From NCBI GenBank assembly GCA_965231165.1, contig OZ246421.1, positions 1 through 64,000 on the forward strand: DNA of 64,000 nucleotides, written 5' to 3'. The DNA comes from Micavibrio_C sp965231165. GTDB lineage: Bacteria; Pseudomonadota; Alphaproteobacteria; Micavibrionales; Micavibrionaceae. Within the stretch, counting starts at the first letter, position 1. Each line of letters begins with the position of its first letter. This document shows, piece by piece, positions 43,472 to 52,161 of this stretch. The position numbers were made by a program, and so were the translations under genes. Below the pieces are notes generated by a model that was given only the letters and a program-made list of their open reading frames with translations, had not been told where the DNA came from and did no database searches.

Positions 43472-44049
43472 GATAAGAAATTCTGACCGATCCAGTTCAT
43501 GATATCCATCGTATGCGTATTTACGGCATAGCTGATGAAGGTGATAAATCCGGCCAGCTCAATCGGAATTCTTAAAACGCATGATGCCATGAATGCCGTG
43601 AACAGATAGGAATAACCCATCAGTACGCAGGTGAACGGGTACAGTTCATCCCATGTATAATGGCCGCTGAATATCAGGTACAGGCAGGGCAGGATCAGCA
43701 CGGTGGCGGGGACGCTCAGCCAGTTCATGGCGATGACGAATTGCAAAAAATATTCGCGGCGGTCGATCTCGCGCACGATCCACCAGACCGCGCCGAGAAA
43801 GATCGCGGTGACGGCGGCCATGCGCAGGGCATACATCAGCGACAACGTGTCTCGTGATACTTGTGAAATTTCGGCAGCGGGATACAGCATGATGGCCAGC
43901 AGGACTAGCGGCGAGAGCAGAATCGGCACGATAAACGACCTGATCGCCTCTTCCTGACTGTTGCCGAAGCGGTTGCGACCCTGCCGCATCAGCAACGCAA
44001 TCTCCAGACACCCGAGTAAGCTACGCTTGATTTCGCCCTTAGGAAACAT
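43468..44049 (-). CDS. YIP1-like membrane protein
   Basis: 193 residues from the ATG at 44049 (MFPKGEIKRS), with GGGGCG before it; a longer frame to 44100 is possible. Five hydrophobic helices are visible (FIVPILLSPLVLLAIMLYP, ALRMAAVTAIFLGAVWWIV, FVIAMNWLSVPATVLILPCL, and two in the C-terminal part). The pattern resembles bacterial Yip1-domain proteins of unknown function. It is convergent with the GT4 gene. Confidence 0.7.
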   Translation of the reverse strand: MFPKGEIKRSLLGCLEIALLMRQGRNRFGNSQEEAIRSFIVPILLSPLVLLAIMLYPAAEISQVSRDTLSLMYALRMAAVTAIFLGAVWWIVREIDRREYFLQFVIAMNWLSVPATVLILPCLYLIFSGHYTWDELYPFTCVLMGYSYLFTAFMASCVLRIPIELAGFITFISYAVNTHTMDIMNWIGQNFLS

Positions 44050-44236
44050 CACACGCCCCGCTTTTTTTATCTTGCTTGTACCTAACAGTCTAACAGGCAA
44101 AACGTTAATTTAGTTTCATCGAATATCGATGCTTATGTGGATAAAGCCTGTTTCAGGCGGTTGTCAGCGTTGACGGTGTTTGCCAATGTTCTCTAGCCTG
44201 TTGAAAGATATAGGAATCTTTCTCCAAGGGGCGCTT

Positions 44237-45217
44237 ATGGCGGCATTCAGAAAAATCAGGGCTTTTTCCATGGCCTCGGCAGGTATGCTGGCGCTTTCTG
44301 CCTGTGGCTGGCTGGCGGAAAGCCCCCGCAGCGGACCGTATGACCGCTGGGAAAACTCTGCTGCCGTTACGCCTGCCCCGCCGCAGACCCGTGTTATGCA
44401 GACGGCTGACGGCACCTGGCTCGAACCCGACCGTAGCGCCAAACCCGTGCCGACGACTTCTGAACTGGCGGAGCTGAAGCAGGCGAATGACCGGATTGCC
44501 GGATTGGAACAGGAACTGGCTTCGCTGCGCAATGATATGAACATGATGATGCCCGCGCTGACGAAGCTTGCGGGTCTGCAGGCAGCGACCGATTCCCTGA
44601 ACGAGATTCAACCCGCTGCCGGGGGCAGCACCGCCGCTGGCGAGATGACGCGTATCCACCGCAATTATATGCAGGCAGAGGACGCTGACAGCGATAATCC
44701 TGAAATCGAAATGGACGCGCCGATCAATGCGCCCGCTGCTCCGAGCATGGCCCCCCGTGCCGCCGCGCCTTTGCCGCCGCCGGTTTCGGCGGCACCGATG
44801 ACGGCAAAGCCGCCTGTGCCGCTGGCGGCACCTGCCGCGACCGCGCAACCGGCTTCCTATACGCCGCCTGCAGTTGATATGAAATCCATCCGTGGCATTC
44901 GTTTTGGCGCGCATGAGGGTGGGAAGTCGCGGCTGGTTGTTGATGTATCGGCGGCTTCTGCCTTTAAATTCGATATAGATAACAATGAACGCATGCTGGT
45001 GCTTGAAATTCCCGGCACCGCCTGGAGCGCTGGGCCGCTCACCCGCATGGTGCAGGATAATCCTTTAGTACAATCAATGACGGCCTCGCCGGACGGGCAG
45101 GGTGGTACACGCGTGGTATTCATGCTCCAAAAGCCCGCCAAAGTGCTGTGGTCGCAGGCAATTCCACCCGCCGGTATGCAGGGCCACCGCATAGTGCTTG
45201 ATGTTGCAGAAAATTGA
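44237..45217 (+). CDS. Lipoprotein with coiled coil and C-terminal AMIN domain
   Basis: 326 residues from the ATG at 44237, with AAGGGGCG upstream. The signal ends in the lipobox ALSAC. A coiled coil follows (ELKQANDRIAGLEQELASL), then a Pro/Ala-rich linker (about residues 165-210), then an AMIN domain (SIRGIRFGAHEGGKSRLVVD to HRIVLDVAEN). AMIN domains localise proteins to the envelope and septum. The fold resembles the C-terminal domain of the usher at 16829, though linkage in the genome is only indirect. It is probably an outer-membrane-anchored envelope protein. Confidence 0.8.
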   Translation: MAAFRKIRAFSMASAGMLALSACGWLAESPRSGPYDRWENSAAVTPAPPQTRVMQTADGTWLEPDRSAKPVPTTSELAELKQANDRIAGLEQELASLRNDMNMMMPALTKLAGLQAATDSLNEIQPAAGGSTAAGEMTRIHRNYMQAEDADSDNPEIEMDAPINAPAAPSMAPRAAAPLPPPVSAAPMTAKPPVPLAAPAATAQPASYTPPAVDMKSIRGIRFGAHEGGKSRLVVDVSAASAFKFDIDNNERMLVLEIPGTAWSAGPLTRMVQDNPLVQSMTASPDGQGGTRVVFMLQKPAKVLWSQAIPPAGMQGHRIVLDVAEN

Positions 45218-45384
45218 TTTATCTCAATGCTCCTGCCTTAAAGTGGCCCTGTTTCAGGGGCAGCTTTAAAAAATTGATGGTTATACCGAATGGTTTGCTG
45301 TCGTTCCGGCGTACTAAGTCCGGACAATGCGTTTTTCTCGTTTCTTATTTAAATTTTTAGCCCCTTAATTGAAAGGAATAGATC

Positions 45385-45924
45385 ATGTCTGTAAGTCTTG
45401 TTTTGCCGCTGGCGGCTGTGTTGTTGCTGGGTACTGGTGTTGCTTTTGCCGAACCATCTTCAGCCCCTGCCGACAATAAGGGTGCGGGCCATGAACGTCC
45501 GCTGGCCGAAATGGATGCCGATAAGGATGGTGCCATTTCCGCCGATGAATCCGCCGCGCAGGCGACCAAGAAATTTGATGAGATCGATAAGGACAAGGAT
45601 GGCAGCGTCAGTCTTGATGAATTGGATAAATACCGCGATGCTGAAAAAGCCAAGCGTGAAGCCGAGATGAAAAAGCGCGAAGGCGAGATGAAGCAGAAAT
45701 ACCGTGCGAAAGTCGATCCTGATGGCGATGGCAAGATCACCAAGGATGAATTCTTGAAAAGCGCCGCCGAACGTCAGAAGAAGATGGATGTTGATGGCGA
45801 TGGCAAGGTGACAAAAGAAGAAGCCATGGCGCGCCGCCACACCAAGCAAGAGGCCCACAAGGAAAAGGTAAAAGCACGTCAGGGAGAGAGCCGTACGCAA
45901 AATAGCGACAAACCCCGCGAGTAA
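45385..45924 (+). CDS. Exported EF-hand calcium-binding protein
   Basis: 179 residues with a signal peptide (cleavage near VAFA). Four EF-hand-type loops are seen: DADKDGAISADE, DKDKDGSVSLDE, DPDGDGKITKDE and DVDGDGKVTKEE, all with the D-x-D-x-D-G-x-I/V-x-x-x-E pattern, so the protein should bind Ca2+. A charged Lys/Glu helix links hands 2 and 3. GAAAGGAATAG precedes the ATG. It lies just upstream of the ECF sigma operon (16-base gap) and is probably co-transcribed, which suggests that calcium or metal ions are part of the signal. Confidence 0.88.
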   Translation: MSVSLVLPLAAVLLLGTGVAFAEPSSAPADNKGAGHERPLAEMDADKDGAISADESAAQATKKFDEIDKDKDGSVSLDELDKYRDAEKAKREAEMKKREGEMKQKYRAKVDPDGDGKITKDEFLKSAAERQKKMDVDGDGKVTKEEAMARRHTKQEAHKEKVKARQGESRTQNSDKPRE

Positions 45925-45939
45925 TTAAGCCGAGAGTTC

Positions 45940-46548
45940 ATGGCATATAGTATGGATGACACGGACGAAGGCCTGGTGGGGCGCATACAAAAAGGCGATC
46001 ACCAGGCCTTTGCCTTATTGGTCAGGCGGCACACGGATAAATTCTATGGGCTGGCCTGGCGATTGCTCGGCAATGATGCTGAAGCCGATGACGTCGTGCA
46101 GGACGCGTTTTTGAAATTATGGGCGCAGCCCGATTTGTTCAGGCTTGATGCCGGGGCAAAATTTACGACCTGGTTTTACCGCGTGGTTAGCAATATGGCG
46201 CTTGACCGTCTGCGGGGGCGCAAACGCTGGACAGGGGCAGACGTGTTGGAGGCGATGCCTGACAAGCGTAAGCTGGCCGATCAGGATTACGAAGAAAAGG
46301 ACATGCAAAAACATATCGCGCAATCGATCAGTCTTTTACCCGAACGCCAGAAACTGGCGTTGACGCTGTGTTTTTATGAAGGTTTGAGTGTTAGTGAAGC
46401 GGCGGGCGTGATCGGTGTGGGCGAGAAAGCTGTCGAATCATTACTGATGCGGGCCAAGACGGGTTTGCGTCATGATTTAATCCGGCGCGGGATCATAAAG
46501 AGCCCGGCCAAAAATAACGGGGAGGATCACCATGAACGCATCGCATGA
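45940..46548 (+). CDS. ECF-family RNA polymerase sigma factor
   Basis: 202 residues. Region 2 (FALLVRRHTDKFYGLAWRLL, EADDVVQDAFLKLW, TWFYRVVSNMALDRLR) and region 4 (LPERQKLALTLCFYEGLSVS, EKAVESLLMRAKTGLRHDL) are typical of the ECF class, which lacks regions 1 and 3. It directs RNA polymerase to a small regulon, probably including its own operon. It is the middle gene between an EF-hand protein and an anti-sigma-like gene; the next gene overlaps by 17 bases. This order is like CnrH/CnrYX systems. Confidence 0.93.
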   Translation: MAYSMDDTDEGLVGRIQKGDHQAFALLVRRHTDKFYGLAWRLLGNDAEADDVVQDAFLKLWAQPDLFRLDAGAKFTTWFYRVVSNMALDRLRGRKRWTGADVLEAMPDKRKLADQDYEEKDMQKHIAQSISLLPERQKLALTLCFYEGLSVSEAAGVIGVGEKAVESLLMRAKTGLRHDLIRRGIIKSPAKNNGEDHHERIA

Positions 46549-46831
46549 TCTTGACCAACTGCTGATGAAACGCACGTCACCGCGCGCGCCGCACGATCTG
46601 GCCGAACGTATCGTCCACCGTGCCGTGCGTACGCCGCAGGCCACGCGCCCGACCTTTGGCGGCATTATGAACGAATGCCTGTCATTCTTTGTTATTCCAC
46701 GTCCGGCGCTGGCTTTTGGTCTGTGCCTGATGATCGGGATGTTCAGCGGCTGGGCGACAACTCAGCATGCCGATGCTGACGATGATACGCAAACGCTTGA
46801 TATGGTTGTGATTGAGGAGGACTGGTTATGA
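46532..46831 (+). CDS. Small membrane protein, probable anti-sigma factor
   Basis: 99 residues: a charged cytoplasmic N-terminus (DLDQLLMKRTSPRAPHDLAE), one transmembrane helix (PALAFGLCLMIGMFSGWATT) and a short acidic periplasmic tail. Position directly after and overlapping an ECF sigma gene, single membrane span and small size match CnrY-type anti-sigma factors. The ATG has GGGAGG upstream. The sequence itself carries no diagnostic anti-sigma motif, so the call rests on context. Confidence 0.7.
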   Translation: MNASHDLDQLLMKRTSPRAPHDLAERIVHRAVRTPQATRPTFGGIMNECLSFFVIPRPALAFGLCLMIGMFSGWATTQHADADDDTQTLDMVVIEEDWL

Positions 46832-47304
46832 GCCGCCGTCTAAAAATTATCTTTACGCTTTCCGTGCTTCTAAACGTGTTGCTGATCGGGGTCGTGGCCG
46901 GGTCGTGCTACAAGCGCATGGACGGGCCGCGGCACTTTGCCTATGGCAGTGATCCGCAATTCAATCACAAAATGGCCAAGGCGATGATGGAAGCGCGCAA
47001 AGGACAGGAATCCTTCTTCAAGGACATGAAAGACGCAAAGAAAGAATTGGTCGAAGTGCTGGCCGCACCGGATTTCAGCGAAGAAGCGTTCCTTGCAGCC
47101 TCTGCCAAAGTCGAGCAGGCGCAGCAAGCTCTGTTCAAAGCCCGCAACGATGCGACTTTGAAAATGGCCCAAGAGATGACGCCGGAAGAACGCCAGCAGA
47201 TGGCCAAGCATATGCAAGCTATGTCTGAGCGCCATGGCCGCAAGGGCGGTTTCCGTGACAGGGATGGGTCGCGTGGCGATCAGCCTCCGCCCCCTGCTAA
47301 CTGA
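46828..47304 (+). CDS. Periplasmic metal-sensor-like protein (CnrX/Spy type)
   Basis: 158 residues: an N-terminal membrane anchor (IIFTLSVLLNVLLIGVVAGS) and a helical periplasmic domain with QFNHKMAKAMMEARKGQESF and MTPEERQQMAKHMQAM, as in the Metal_resist / Spy-CpxP family (LTxxQ-like motif). It ends in a His/Arg/Asp/Pro-rich tail. By analogy with CnrX it would sense a periplasmic metal or stress and act on the membrane anti-sigma factor encoded just before it (4-base overlap). Metal specificity is unknown. Confidence 0.78.
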   Translation: MSRRLKIIFTLSVLLNVLLIGVVAGSCYKRMDGPRHFAYGSDPQFNHKMAKAMMEARKGQESFFKDMKDAKKELVEVLAAPDFSEEAFLAASAKVEQAQQALFKARNDATLKMAQEMTPEERQQMAKHMQAMSERHGRKGGFRDRDGSRGDQPPPPAN

Positions 47305-47841
47305 TTATAAATCGGTGAGTTTTTTAACGAATTGACGGAGGCGCTCTTTTTTCAACTGATAGCGCGCATATAAGTCGTCATAGGTTTCTCTGCGGAGATG
47401 CTGCGCGATCTCTTGTACTTCCGCGAAATATCGCGGCATCCCTAAAAACTGGGAATCGTTGTCAGGATTCCACGAATTACCGTAGTAGAAGAGCTTCTCC
47501 TGATTGTCTTTCTTAATCAGGAACGCAGCTTCGCGTCCTCCCGCACCCATCAGAAAATTACTGGTTTCAGTCGATAGATTAAATTCTACGGGCCGCAAAC
47601 CCGGATATTTCTGCGGCGATGATATTTTGAGTACGGCTTGGCCATTGCCAGCGTTCTCGCTCTCCAGTACCAGGCCTGAATTAAATGTTCCGAAGAGCGT
47701 TTGCAAAGATTCTATCAGCGTGTCGCGGTAATGGTCGCGGTTCATTTCCATTATCTTTGCTGATGCCCCAAAAAGGACATCGCCCGGGATGAAATTTTCC
47801 GCATAGCGCGTAAACAGGCGGGATAATTTATATCTGATCAT
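47305..47841 (-). CDS. Hypothetical protein, 178 aa
   Basis: 178 residues, soluble, no signal peptide or recognised family. Distinctive stretches are YKLSRLFTRYAENFIPGDVL and AFLIKKDNQEKLFYYGNSWN. Basic C-terminus (QLKKERLRQFVKKLTDL). No strong ribosome binding site before the ATG. It is convergent with the sensor gene, with the stops adjacent. Function unknown. Confidence 0.6.
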   Translation of the reverse strand: MIRYKLSRLFTRYAENFIPGDVLFGASAKIMEMNRDHYRDTLIESLQTLFGTFNSGLVLESENAGNGQAVLKISSPQKYPGLRPVEFNLSTETSNFLMGAGGREAAFLIKKDNQEKLFYYGNSWNPDNDSQFLGMPRYFAEVQEIAQHLRRETYDDLYARYQLKKERLRQFVKKLTDL

Positions 47842-47846
47842 TGTTG

Positions 47847-48620
47847 TTACCAGTTCACGCGGCCTGAGCGGGCGCGGGCTTCGGAGGTGACGGGGGCGTC
47901 GCCGGTTTCTTCCAGGCCGTGTGTCAGGGCGACGCGGCGATCAAAGACGAAGCAGGAGCCTTCCCACTTGCTCTGGTCGGCGCTGACTTCTTCCAGATAT
48001 TTCAGTATACCGCCCTTGAGATGGTACACATTCTCGAATCCTTGTGATTTCATGTAGGATGACGCTTTTTCACAGCGGATGCCGCCGGTGCAGTACATGG
48101 CGACTTTCTTGTGCTTGGCGGGGTCGAGATGTTCTTTCACGAATTGCGGGAATTCACTGAAGATCGTGGTCATTGGATCGACGGCGCCCTCGAACTGGCC
48201 CATCTTTACTTCGAAATGATTGCGGGTATCGATCACGATCACTTCCGGATCGCTGATCAGGTCGTTCCAGTCCTGTGCGCTGACATAGGTGCCGACTTGT
48301 CGGGTCGGGTCGGCTTCGGGGGCTTTCAGGGTAACGATTTCTTTTTTGAAATGCACTTTCATCCGTTCGAACGGTTTGTCGCTGGCGGTTGAATATTTCA
48401 CTTCGCCCTGCATGACGCCGAAATTCTCATCGAGGAAATGCATGATTGTTGTCATGGCGTCTTCCGACGGCGCGCCAATGGTACCGTTGATACCTTCTTG
48501 TGCCAGCAGGATCGTGCCGCAGATGCCGTGATCAAGGCAGAACTGCTTCACCACCGGACGCATTTTTTCGGCGTTCGGGATGCTGACAAAACGGTAGAGG
48601 GCGCAGACGTTCCAGTTCAA
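47847..48620 (-). CDS. trhO: tRNA uridine(34) hydroxylase TrhO (YceA, rhodanese family)
   Basis: 257 residues. The N-terminal domain (VCALYRFVSIP, GTILLAQEGINGTIG) and the rhodanese domain with the catalytic loop MYCTGGIRCEKASSYM are diagnostic. The enzyme hydroxylates U34 of tRNA in an oxygen-dependent way, the first step to cmo5U/mo5U. The start codon is TTG at 48620, since an in-frame stop lies just upstream and AGGA is 8 bases before it. Length is shorter than E. coli YceA (about 350) but typical of alphaproteobacterial forms. Confidence 0.93.
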   Translation of the reverse strand: MNWNVCALYRFVSIPNAEKMRPVVKQFCLDHGICGTILLAQEGINGTIGAPSEDAMTTIMHFLDENFGVMQGEVKYSTASDKPFERMKVHFKKEIVTLKAPEADPTRQVGTYVSAQDWNDLISDPEVIVIDTRNHFEVKMGQFEGAVDPMTTIFSEFPQFVKEHLDPAKHKKVAMYCTGGIRCEKASSYMKSQGFENVYHLKGGILKYLEEVSADQSKWEGSCFVFDRRVALTHGLEETGDAPVTSEARARSGRVNW

Positions 48621-48632
48621 TTTTTAACTATC

Positions 48633-49232
48633 CTATTTTACTTTCAGCGCCTGACGCATTTTCTGCGCATAGTCATTCTTGGGAATGGCATGGCAGCCGT
48701 TTTTCAGCGTCAGGTATTTGTTGAAATTGCCGTCCGGCGCATATTGGCCTTCGCTGTGTTCCAGGCAGACCTTGTTGGCCGTGAAATCCCACACGCGCGT
48801 GTAAGTGCTGCTGACGTCCAGGGAATTCCTGTCAGTTGTTCTTTCTTCGATGACCAGCGATCCGTCCGTGAAATTAGGCTTGATCTGGTAGTGGGATGGT
48901 GCGAAGTCCTGCTGACTTTGTGACGTGCCGCCCTGCCATGCTTTCGGAACGGTTTTCGTTTCTTTGCATTCAAGTTTTTGAACGCCCGCTGAAATGTACT
49001 TTGTCGTGCGGTCGAGGCTGCCCTCTACTTCCCATTCGCATACAACGCCGACGGCATCATCGCTCATGCCGCGTTTGAAAGTGACGCGGTCGCCGTTCCA
49101 TTTTTCATCGAGCGTGAACAGGCGTGTTTTCATGTCGGTATCGACAAAGTTATCCGGCTTGTTCTGCGCCCCTGCGGCCGTGGCGCCCAGCGCTATGGCG
49201 GCGCCCAGAAAAACTGCGCTTAATTTTTTCAT
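48633..49232 (-). CDS. Exported hypothetical protein, 199 aa
   Basis: 199 residues with a Sec signal (MKKLSAVFLGAAIALGATA, cleavage near AGA). The mature protein has four cysteines (VVCEWEV, KLECKET, VCLEHSE, GCHAIPK) and beta-rich content, so it is probably disulfide-bonded in the periplasm. AGGGAAAG precedes the ATG. It is not a family I know. It lies upstream of trhO in the same direction, with a 13-base gap, and might be co-transcribed. Confidence 0.68.
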   Translation of the reverse strand: MKKLSAVFLGAAIALGATAAGAQNKPDNFVDTDMKTRLFTLDEKWNGDRVTFKRGMSDDAVGVVCEWEVEGSLDRTTKYISAGVQKLECKETKTVPKAWQGGTSQSQQDFAPSHYQIKPNFTDGSLVIEERTTDRNSLDVSSTYTRVWDFTANKVCLEHSEGQYAPDGNFNKYLTLKNGCHAIPKNDYAQKMRQALKVK

Positions 49233-49271
49233 GAATATGCTTTCCCTGCGTTTTAAAATGAGGGTGTATAT

Positions 49272-50171
49272 TTAGCGTTCCCCGTGCATTTTTGCAATCA
49301 TTTCGCCTAGTTGGCGGAATTCCTTTTCCCGGGGATTGCCTTGGCGCCAGGCGAGGCCGATCTGGCGGCTGGGCTGGGGATTGCCGAAACGCTGGATGGT
49401 GACGCCGCGGGGCAGGGTTTTGGGGTTCACGGCCATCGCGGGCAGCAATGTCGAACCATAACCGTGCTGCACCATCTGGATCAATGTGGTCAGGCTGGTG
49501 GCGCCAAAAGTTTTGCGCTGCTTTCCCGGTTGCAGGCGGCAGGCGGCGAGGGCGTGGTCGCGCAGGCAATGGCCGTCCTCCAGCAGCATGATGTTGTGTT
49601 TGGAAAGGTCGCTTAGACTGGCGTTGTGTTCCATCAATGTTTTGGTGCCGGGCATGGCGATGACGAACGGCTCCGACCATAATTTCATCTGTTTCATCCC
49701 GGGCGTGTCATAGGGGAACGCCATTAGCACGACATCGAGTTTACGCTGATCCAGAGCGGCTAAAAGCTGTGCGGTGACGTCTTCCTTTAATTGCAGGTCG
49801 AGTTGCGGGAAATTGTCCTGCAACGCGGGCAGCAGCGTGGGCAGCAGGTAAGGCGCGATGGTCGGGATGACGCCCAGAGTTAGGGTGCCAGTGAACGGTT
49901 CCTTCCGGGCGCGAGCCATCAGCACGAAATCTTCGGCGCGCACGACGATATCGCGGGCGGGCAGCACCAGATCGCGCCCGGTTTCGGTCAGGATGACTTC
50001 GCGCTTGTTGGTGCGCTCGAACAATTTTTCACCGAGTAGCGCCTCCAGCGTTTTTAAGCCCTCGCTCAGGGTGGGCTGGGTGACGTGGCAGCCTTGGGCG
50101 GCTTTATGAAAAGATAAATGGTCTGCCACGGCGAGAAAATATTCAAGCTGGCGGATGCTGGGGGTGTGCAT
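49272..50171 (-). CDS. oxyR: LysR-type hydrogen-peroxide regulator OxyR
   Basis: 299 residues. N-terminal LysR helix-turn-helix (MHTPSIRQLEYFLAVADHLS, TQPTLSEGLKTLEALLGEKL). The regulatory domain has cysteines in EDGHCLRDHALAAC, the region equivalent to the Cys199/Cys208 redox pair of E. coli OxyR. It is divergent from ahpC, the usual arrangement, and an ATAG-N7-CTAT element lies between them. It should activate ahpCD when oxidised by H2O2. Confidence 0.92.
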   Translation of the reverse strand: MHTPSIRQLEYFLAVADHLSFHKAAQGCHVTQPTLSEGLKTLEALLGEKLFERTNKREVILTETGRDLVLPARDIVVRAEDFVLMARARKEPFTGTLTLGVIPTIAPYLLPTLLPALQDNFPQLDLQLKEDVTAQLLAALDQRKLDVVLMAFPYDTPGMKQMKLWSEPFVIAMPGTKTLMEHNASLSDLSKHNIMLLEDGHCLRDHALAACRLQPGKQRKTFGATSLTTLIQMVQHGYGSTLLPAMAVNPKTLPRGVTIQRFGNPQPSRQIGLAWRQGNPREKEFRQLGEMIAKMHGER

Positions 50172-50202
50172 AGAGTTTTCCTATTGAACTAACTGTTATG
50201 AT

Positions 50203-50217
50203 ATAGGAAATACCTAT
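50203..50217. promoter_or_regulatory. OxyR-like binding element
   Basis: ATAG (50203-50206), seven bases, CTAT (50214-50217) matches the half-site pattern of the OxyR consensus exactly. It sits in the 145-base divergent region between oxyR and ahpC. A second full half-site at the expected spacing was not found. Confidence 0.65.
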
Positions 50218-50316
50218 TAATAATCAAGAAAATTCCAATTGGATTTTTATGTCCCACGGGGGCATGTTGCTGTTTCAAGTTTCAACCCACCAACCGCAAA
50301 GAAAGAGGAGTCCACC

Positions 50317-50880
50317 ATGCTCGGCATCGGCGACAAACTGCCTGAATTTTCCATTACAGGCGTAAAACCAAAATTCATGAAACACGAAGAAAACGGCGTG
50401 TCCGCTTTCGAAACCATTACCCAAGACAGTTTTGAAGGTAAATGGAAAGTCCTCTTCTTCTACCCGAAAGACTTCACCTTCGTTTGCCCGACGGAAATCG
50501 TTGAGTATTCCAAACTGAAATCCGAACTGGAAGACCGCGACGCGGTTATTCTGGGTGGCAGCACCGACAACGAATTCTGCAAGCTGGCCTGGCGCCGCGA
50601 GCACAAAGACCTCAACAACCTCGATATGTGGATGTTCGCCGATACGAACGGTTCTCTGGTCGATGGTCTGGGCGTCCGCGATTACGAAGCCGGTGTGGCG
50701 TTGCGCGCGACCGTGATTGTCGATCCGCACAATGTGATCCAGCATATCTCGGTTAACAGCTTGAGCGTAGGCCGTAATCCGAAAGAAGCGCTGCGTATCC
50801 TCGACGCGCTGCAAACGGACGAACTGTGCGCTTGCAACCGTCCGGTGGGCGGCGACGTGATCGACCTGAAAGCGGCGTAA
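50317..50880 (+). CDS. ahpC: Peroxiredoxin AhpC
   Basis: 187 residues from the ATG at 50317, with AGAGGAG upstream. The peroxidatic Cys lies in FTFVCPTEIVEYS, and the C-terminal ELCACNRP holds two cysteines, as in mycobacterial-type AhpC that is reduced by AhpD rather than AhpF. It reduces H2O2, alkyl peroxides and peroxynitrite. It is divergent from oxyR and precedes ahpD (9-base gap). Full length. Confidence 0.95.
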   Translation: MLGIGDKLPEFSITGVKPKFMKHEENGVSAFETITQDSFEGKWKVLFFYPKDFTFVCPTEIVEYSKLKSELEDRDAVILGGSTDNEFCKLAWRREHKDLNNLDMWMFADTNGSLVDGLGVRDYEAGVALRATVIVDPHNVIQHISVNSLSVGRNPKEALRILDALQTDELCACNRPVGGDVIDLKAA

Positions 50881-50889
50881 GGTGATTTG

Positions 50890-51450
50890 ATGAGTATCGA
50901 AACACTCAAAAACCTGATCCCTGAATACGCCAAGGACATCAAGCTGAACCTGTCGACATTGGCCGGTGAGGAAATCCTCAACGACCAGCAGAAATGGGGG
51001 ACGTTCCTGTCCTGTGCACTGGCCAGTGGCAATGACGCCGTCATTCAGGCGGTCAACGCGGAGGCTGTCACGAAACTGACAGCGGAAGCACTGAACGCGG
51101 CGAAATCAGCAGCGGCGATCATGGCGATGAACAATGTGTACTACAAGTTCACCGGCATGATTGAAAACCCTGAATACCGCACCATGCCGGCCAAGCTGCG
51201 CATGAACGTGATCGGCAATCCGGGCGTCGATAAACTCGACTTTGAGTTGTGGTCGCTGGCGGTATCCGCGCTGAATGGCTGCCAGTTCTGCGTCAACGCG
51301 CATGAGCCGATCCTGACCAAGGGCGGCCTGAGCAAGGAGCAGGTGCAGGCGGCGGTGCGTATCGCTGCTGTTGTCGGTGCGGCCTCTGCTGTGCTGAACG
51401 GCGAAGCGGCGCTGCAGGGTTCTGCGCAATCAGTCGCCAACGCGGCGTAA
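50890..51450 (+). CDS. ahpD: Alkyl hydroperoxide reductase AhpD
   Basis: 186 residues of the carboxymuconolactone decarboxylase/AhpD family. The redox motif is CQFC in NGCQFCVNAHE, followed by the conserved AHE and KGGLSKEQVQAAVRIAAVV. AhpD passes electrons from lipoamide to AhpC. AAGGTG lies before the ATG at 50890, and an in-frame TTG at 50887 is a less likely start. A terminator follows, so ahpCD forms a closed unit. Confidence 0.95.
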   Translation: MSIETLKNLIPEYAKDIKLNLSTLAGEEILNDQQKWGTFLSCALASGNDAVIQAVNAEAVTKLTAEALNAAKSAAAIMAMNNVYYKFTGMIENPEYRTMPAKLRMNVIGNPGVDKLDFELWSLAVSALNGCQFCVNAHEPILTKGGLSKEQVQAAVRIAAVVGAASAVLNGEAALQGSAQSVANAA

Positions 51451-51457
51451 ACGATTT

Positions 51458-51491
51458 AAAACCCTCGCCGAGAAATCGGGGAGGGTTTTTA
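51458..51491 (+). terminator. Intrinsic terminator after ahpD
   Basis: AAACCCTC and GAGGGTTT flank an inner CCGA / TCGG stem, followed by a T-run. Confidence 0.87.
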
Positions 51492-51492
51492 T

Positions 51493-52161
51493 TTACCATG
51501 GTGTTTGTGAAAGACCTTCTTGTAACAGTTTATCAAGTGAATGATCCTTCATGTATCCAAAGTCCCATGAGTCGATGCGGGTGATTACGATCCACTTGTC
51601 AGGTTCTTTCTCGCGTAGGATGTACATTTCTGGTGGATATTTACCGTGAGCCATCGGTGCGAGACCGGCAGGTGAACAATCAGTCGGTGGGCATTGTCCG
51701 CGGGGATCGGAGCGATCATCCAGATGGGTATAGCAATGAATATAGCGGCTACAGACTTGTACAGCTTTAAAAACAATCGTATCACCAACGCGCCAAGTCT
51801 CTTTGTATTTGTCAGGGATATCGTCTGCGGTTATCGTGCGTTTTAGAAAATATTTGTAAAGCGAGTGCATCCTTTTATCGGCACCGCCTGCAGGGCCGGG
51901 CAGTTTGATATCAATCGTGTCGCAGATCGATTGATTCCACCATTCCTTACAGGCATCGCGCGTCACTATGGCGCATTCGGGTGTGGCGGGGTTGCCGATG
52001 CAGGGGCTGCTGCTGGTGGCGTGGTCGTGGCCGAGATAATAAAGCCGGGAATAATCGGGCGTCAGGGGGCGGTCATCCGGTTCGGCATGGGCGGCTGGCG
52101 CAGCCATATGCAGGATGATGCAAAAAACAACGTAAATCGGGAGTTTTATGAAAGAAGTCAT
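51493..52161 (-). CDS. Exported cysteine-rich protein, module copy 2
   Basis: 222 residues, clear paralogue of the protein at 23283-23948: same signal-peptide style, the shared LTPDYS, GHDHATSSSPCIGNP (GYDHATSSSPC in copy 1), DACKEWWNQSICDTIDIKLP and the DRSDPRGQCPP stretch. All cysteines align by eye. Differences are spread over the whole protein, so the two copies have diverged for some time. It is divergent from the muramidase gene at 52299. Confidence 0.85.
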   Translation of the reverse strand: MTSFIKLPIYVVFCIILHMAAPAAHAEPDDRPLTPDYSRLYYLGHDHATSSSPCIGNPATPECAIVTRDACKEWWNQSICDTIDIKLPGPAGGADKRMHSLYKYFLKRTITADDIPDKYKETWRVGDTIVFKAVQVCSRYIHCYTHLDDRSDPRGQCPPTDCSPAGLAPMAHGKYPPEMYILREKEPDKWIVITRIDSWDFGYMKDHSLDKLLQEGLSQTPW

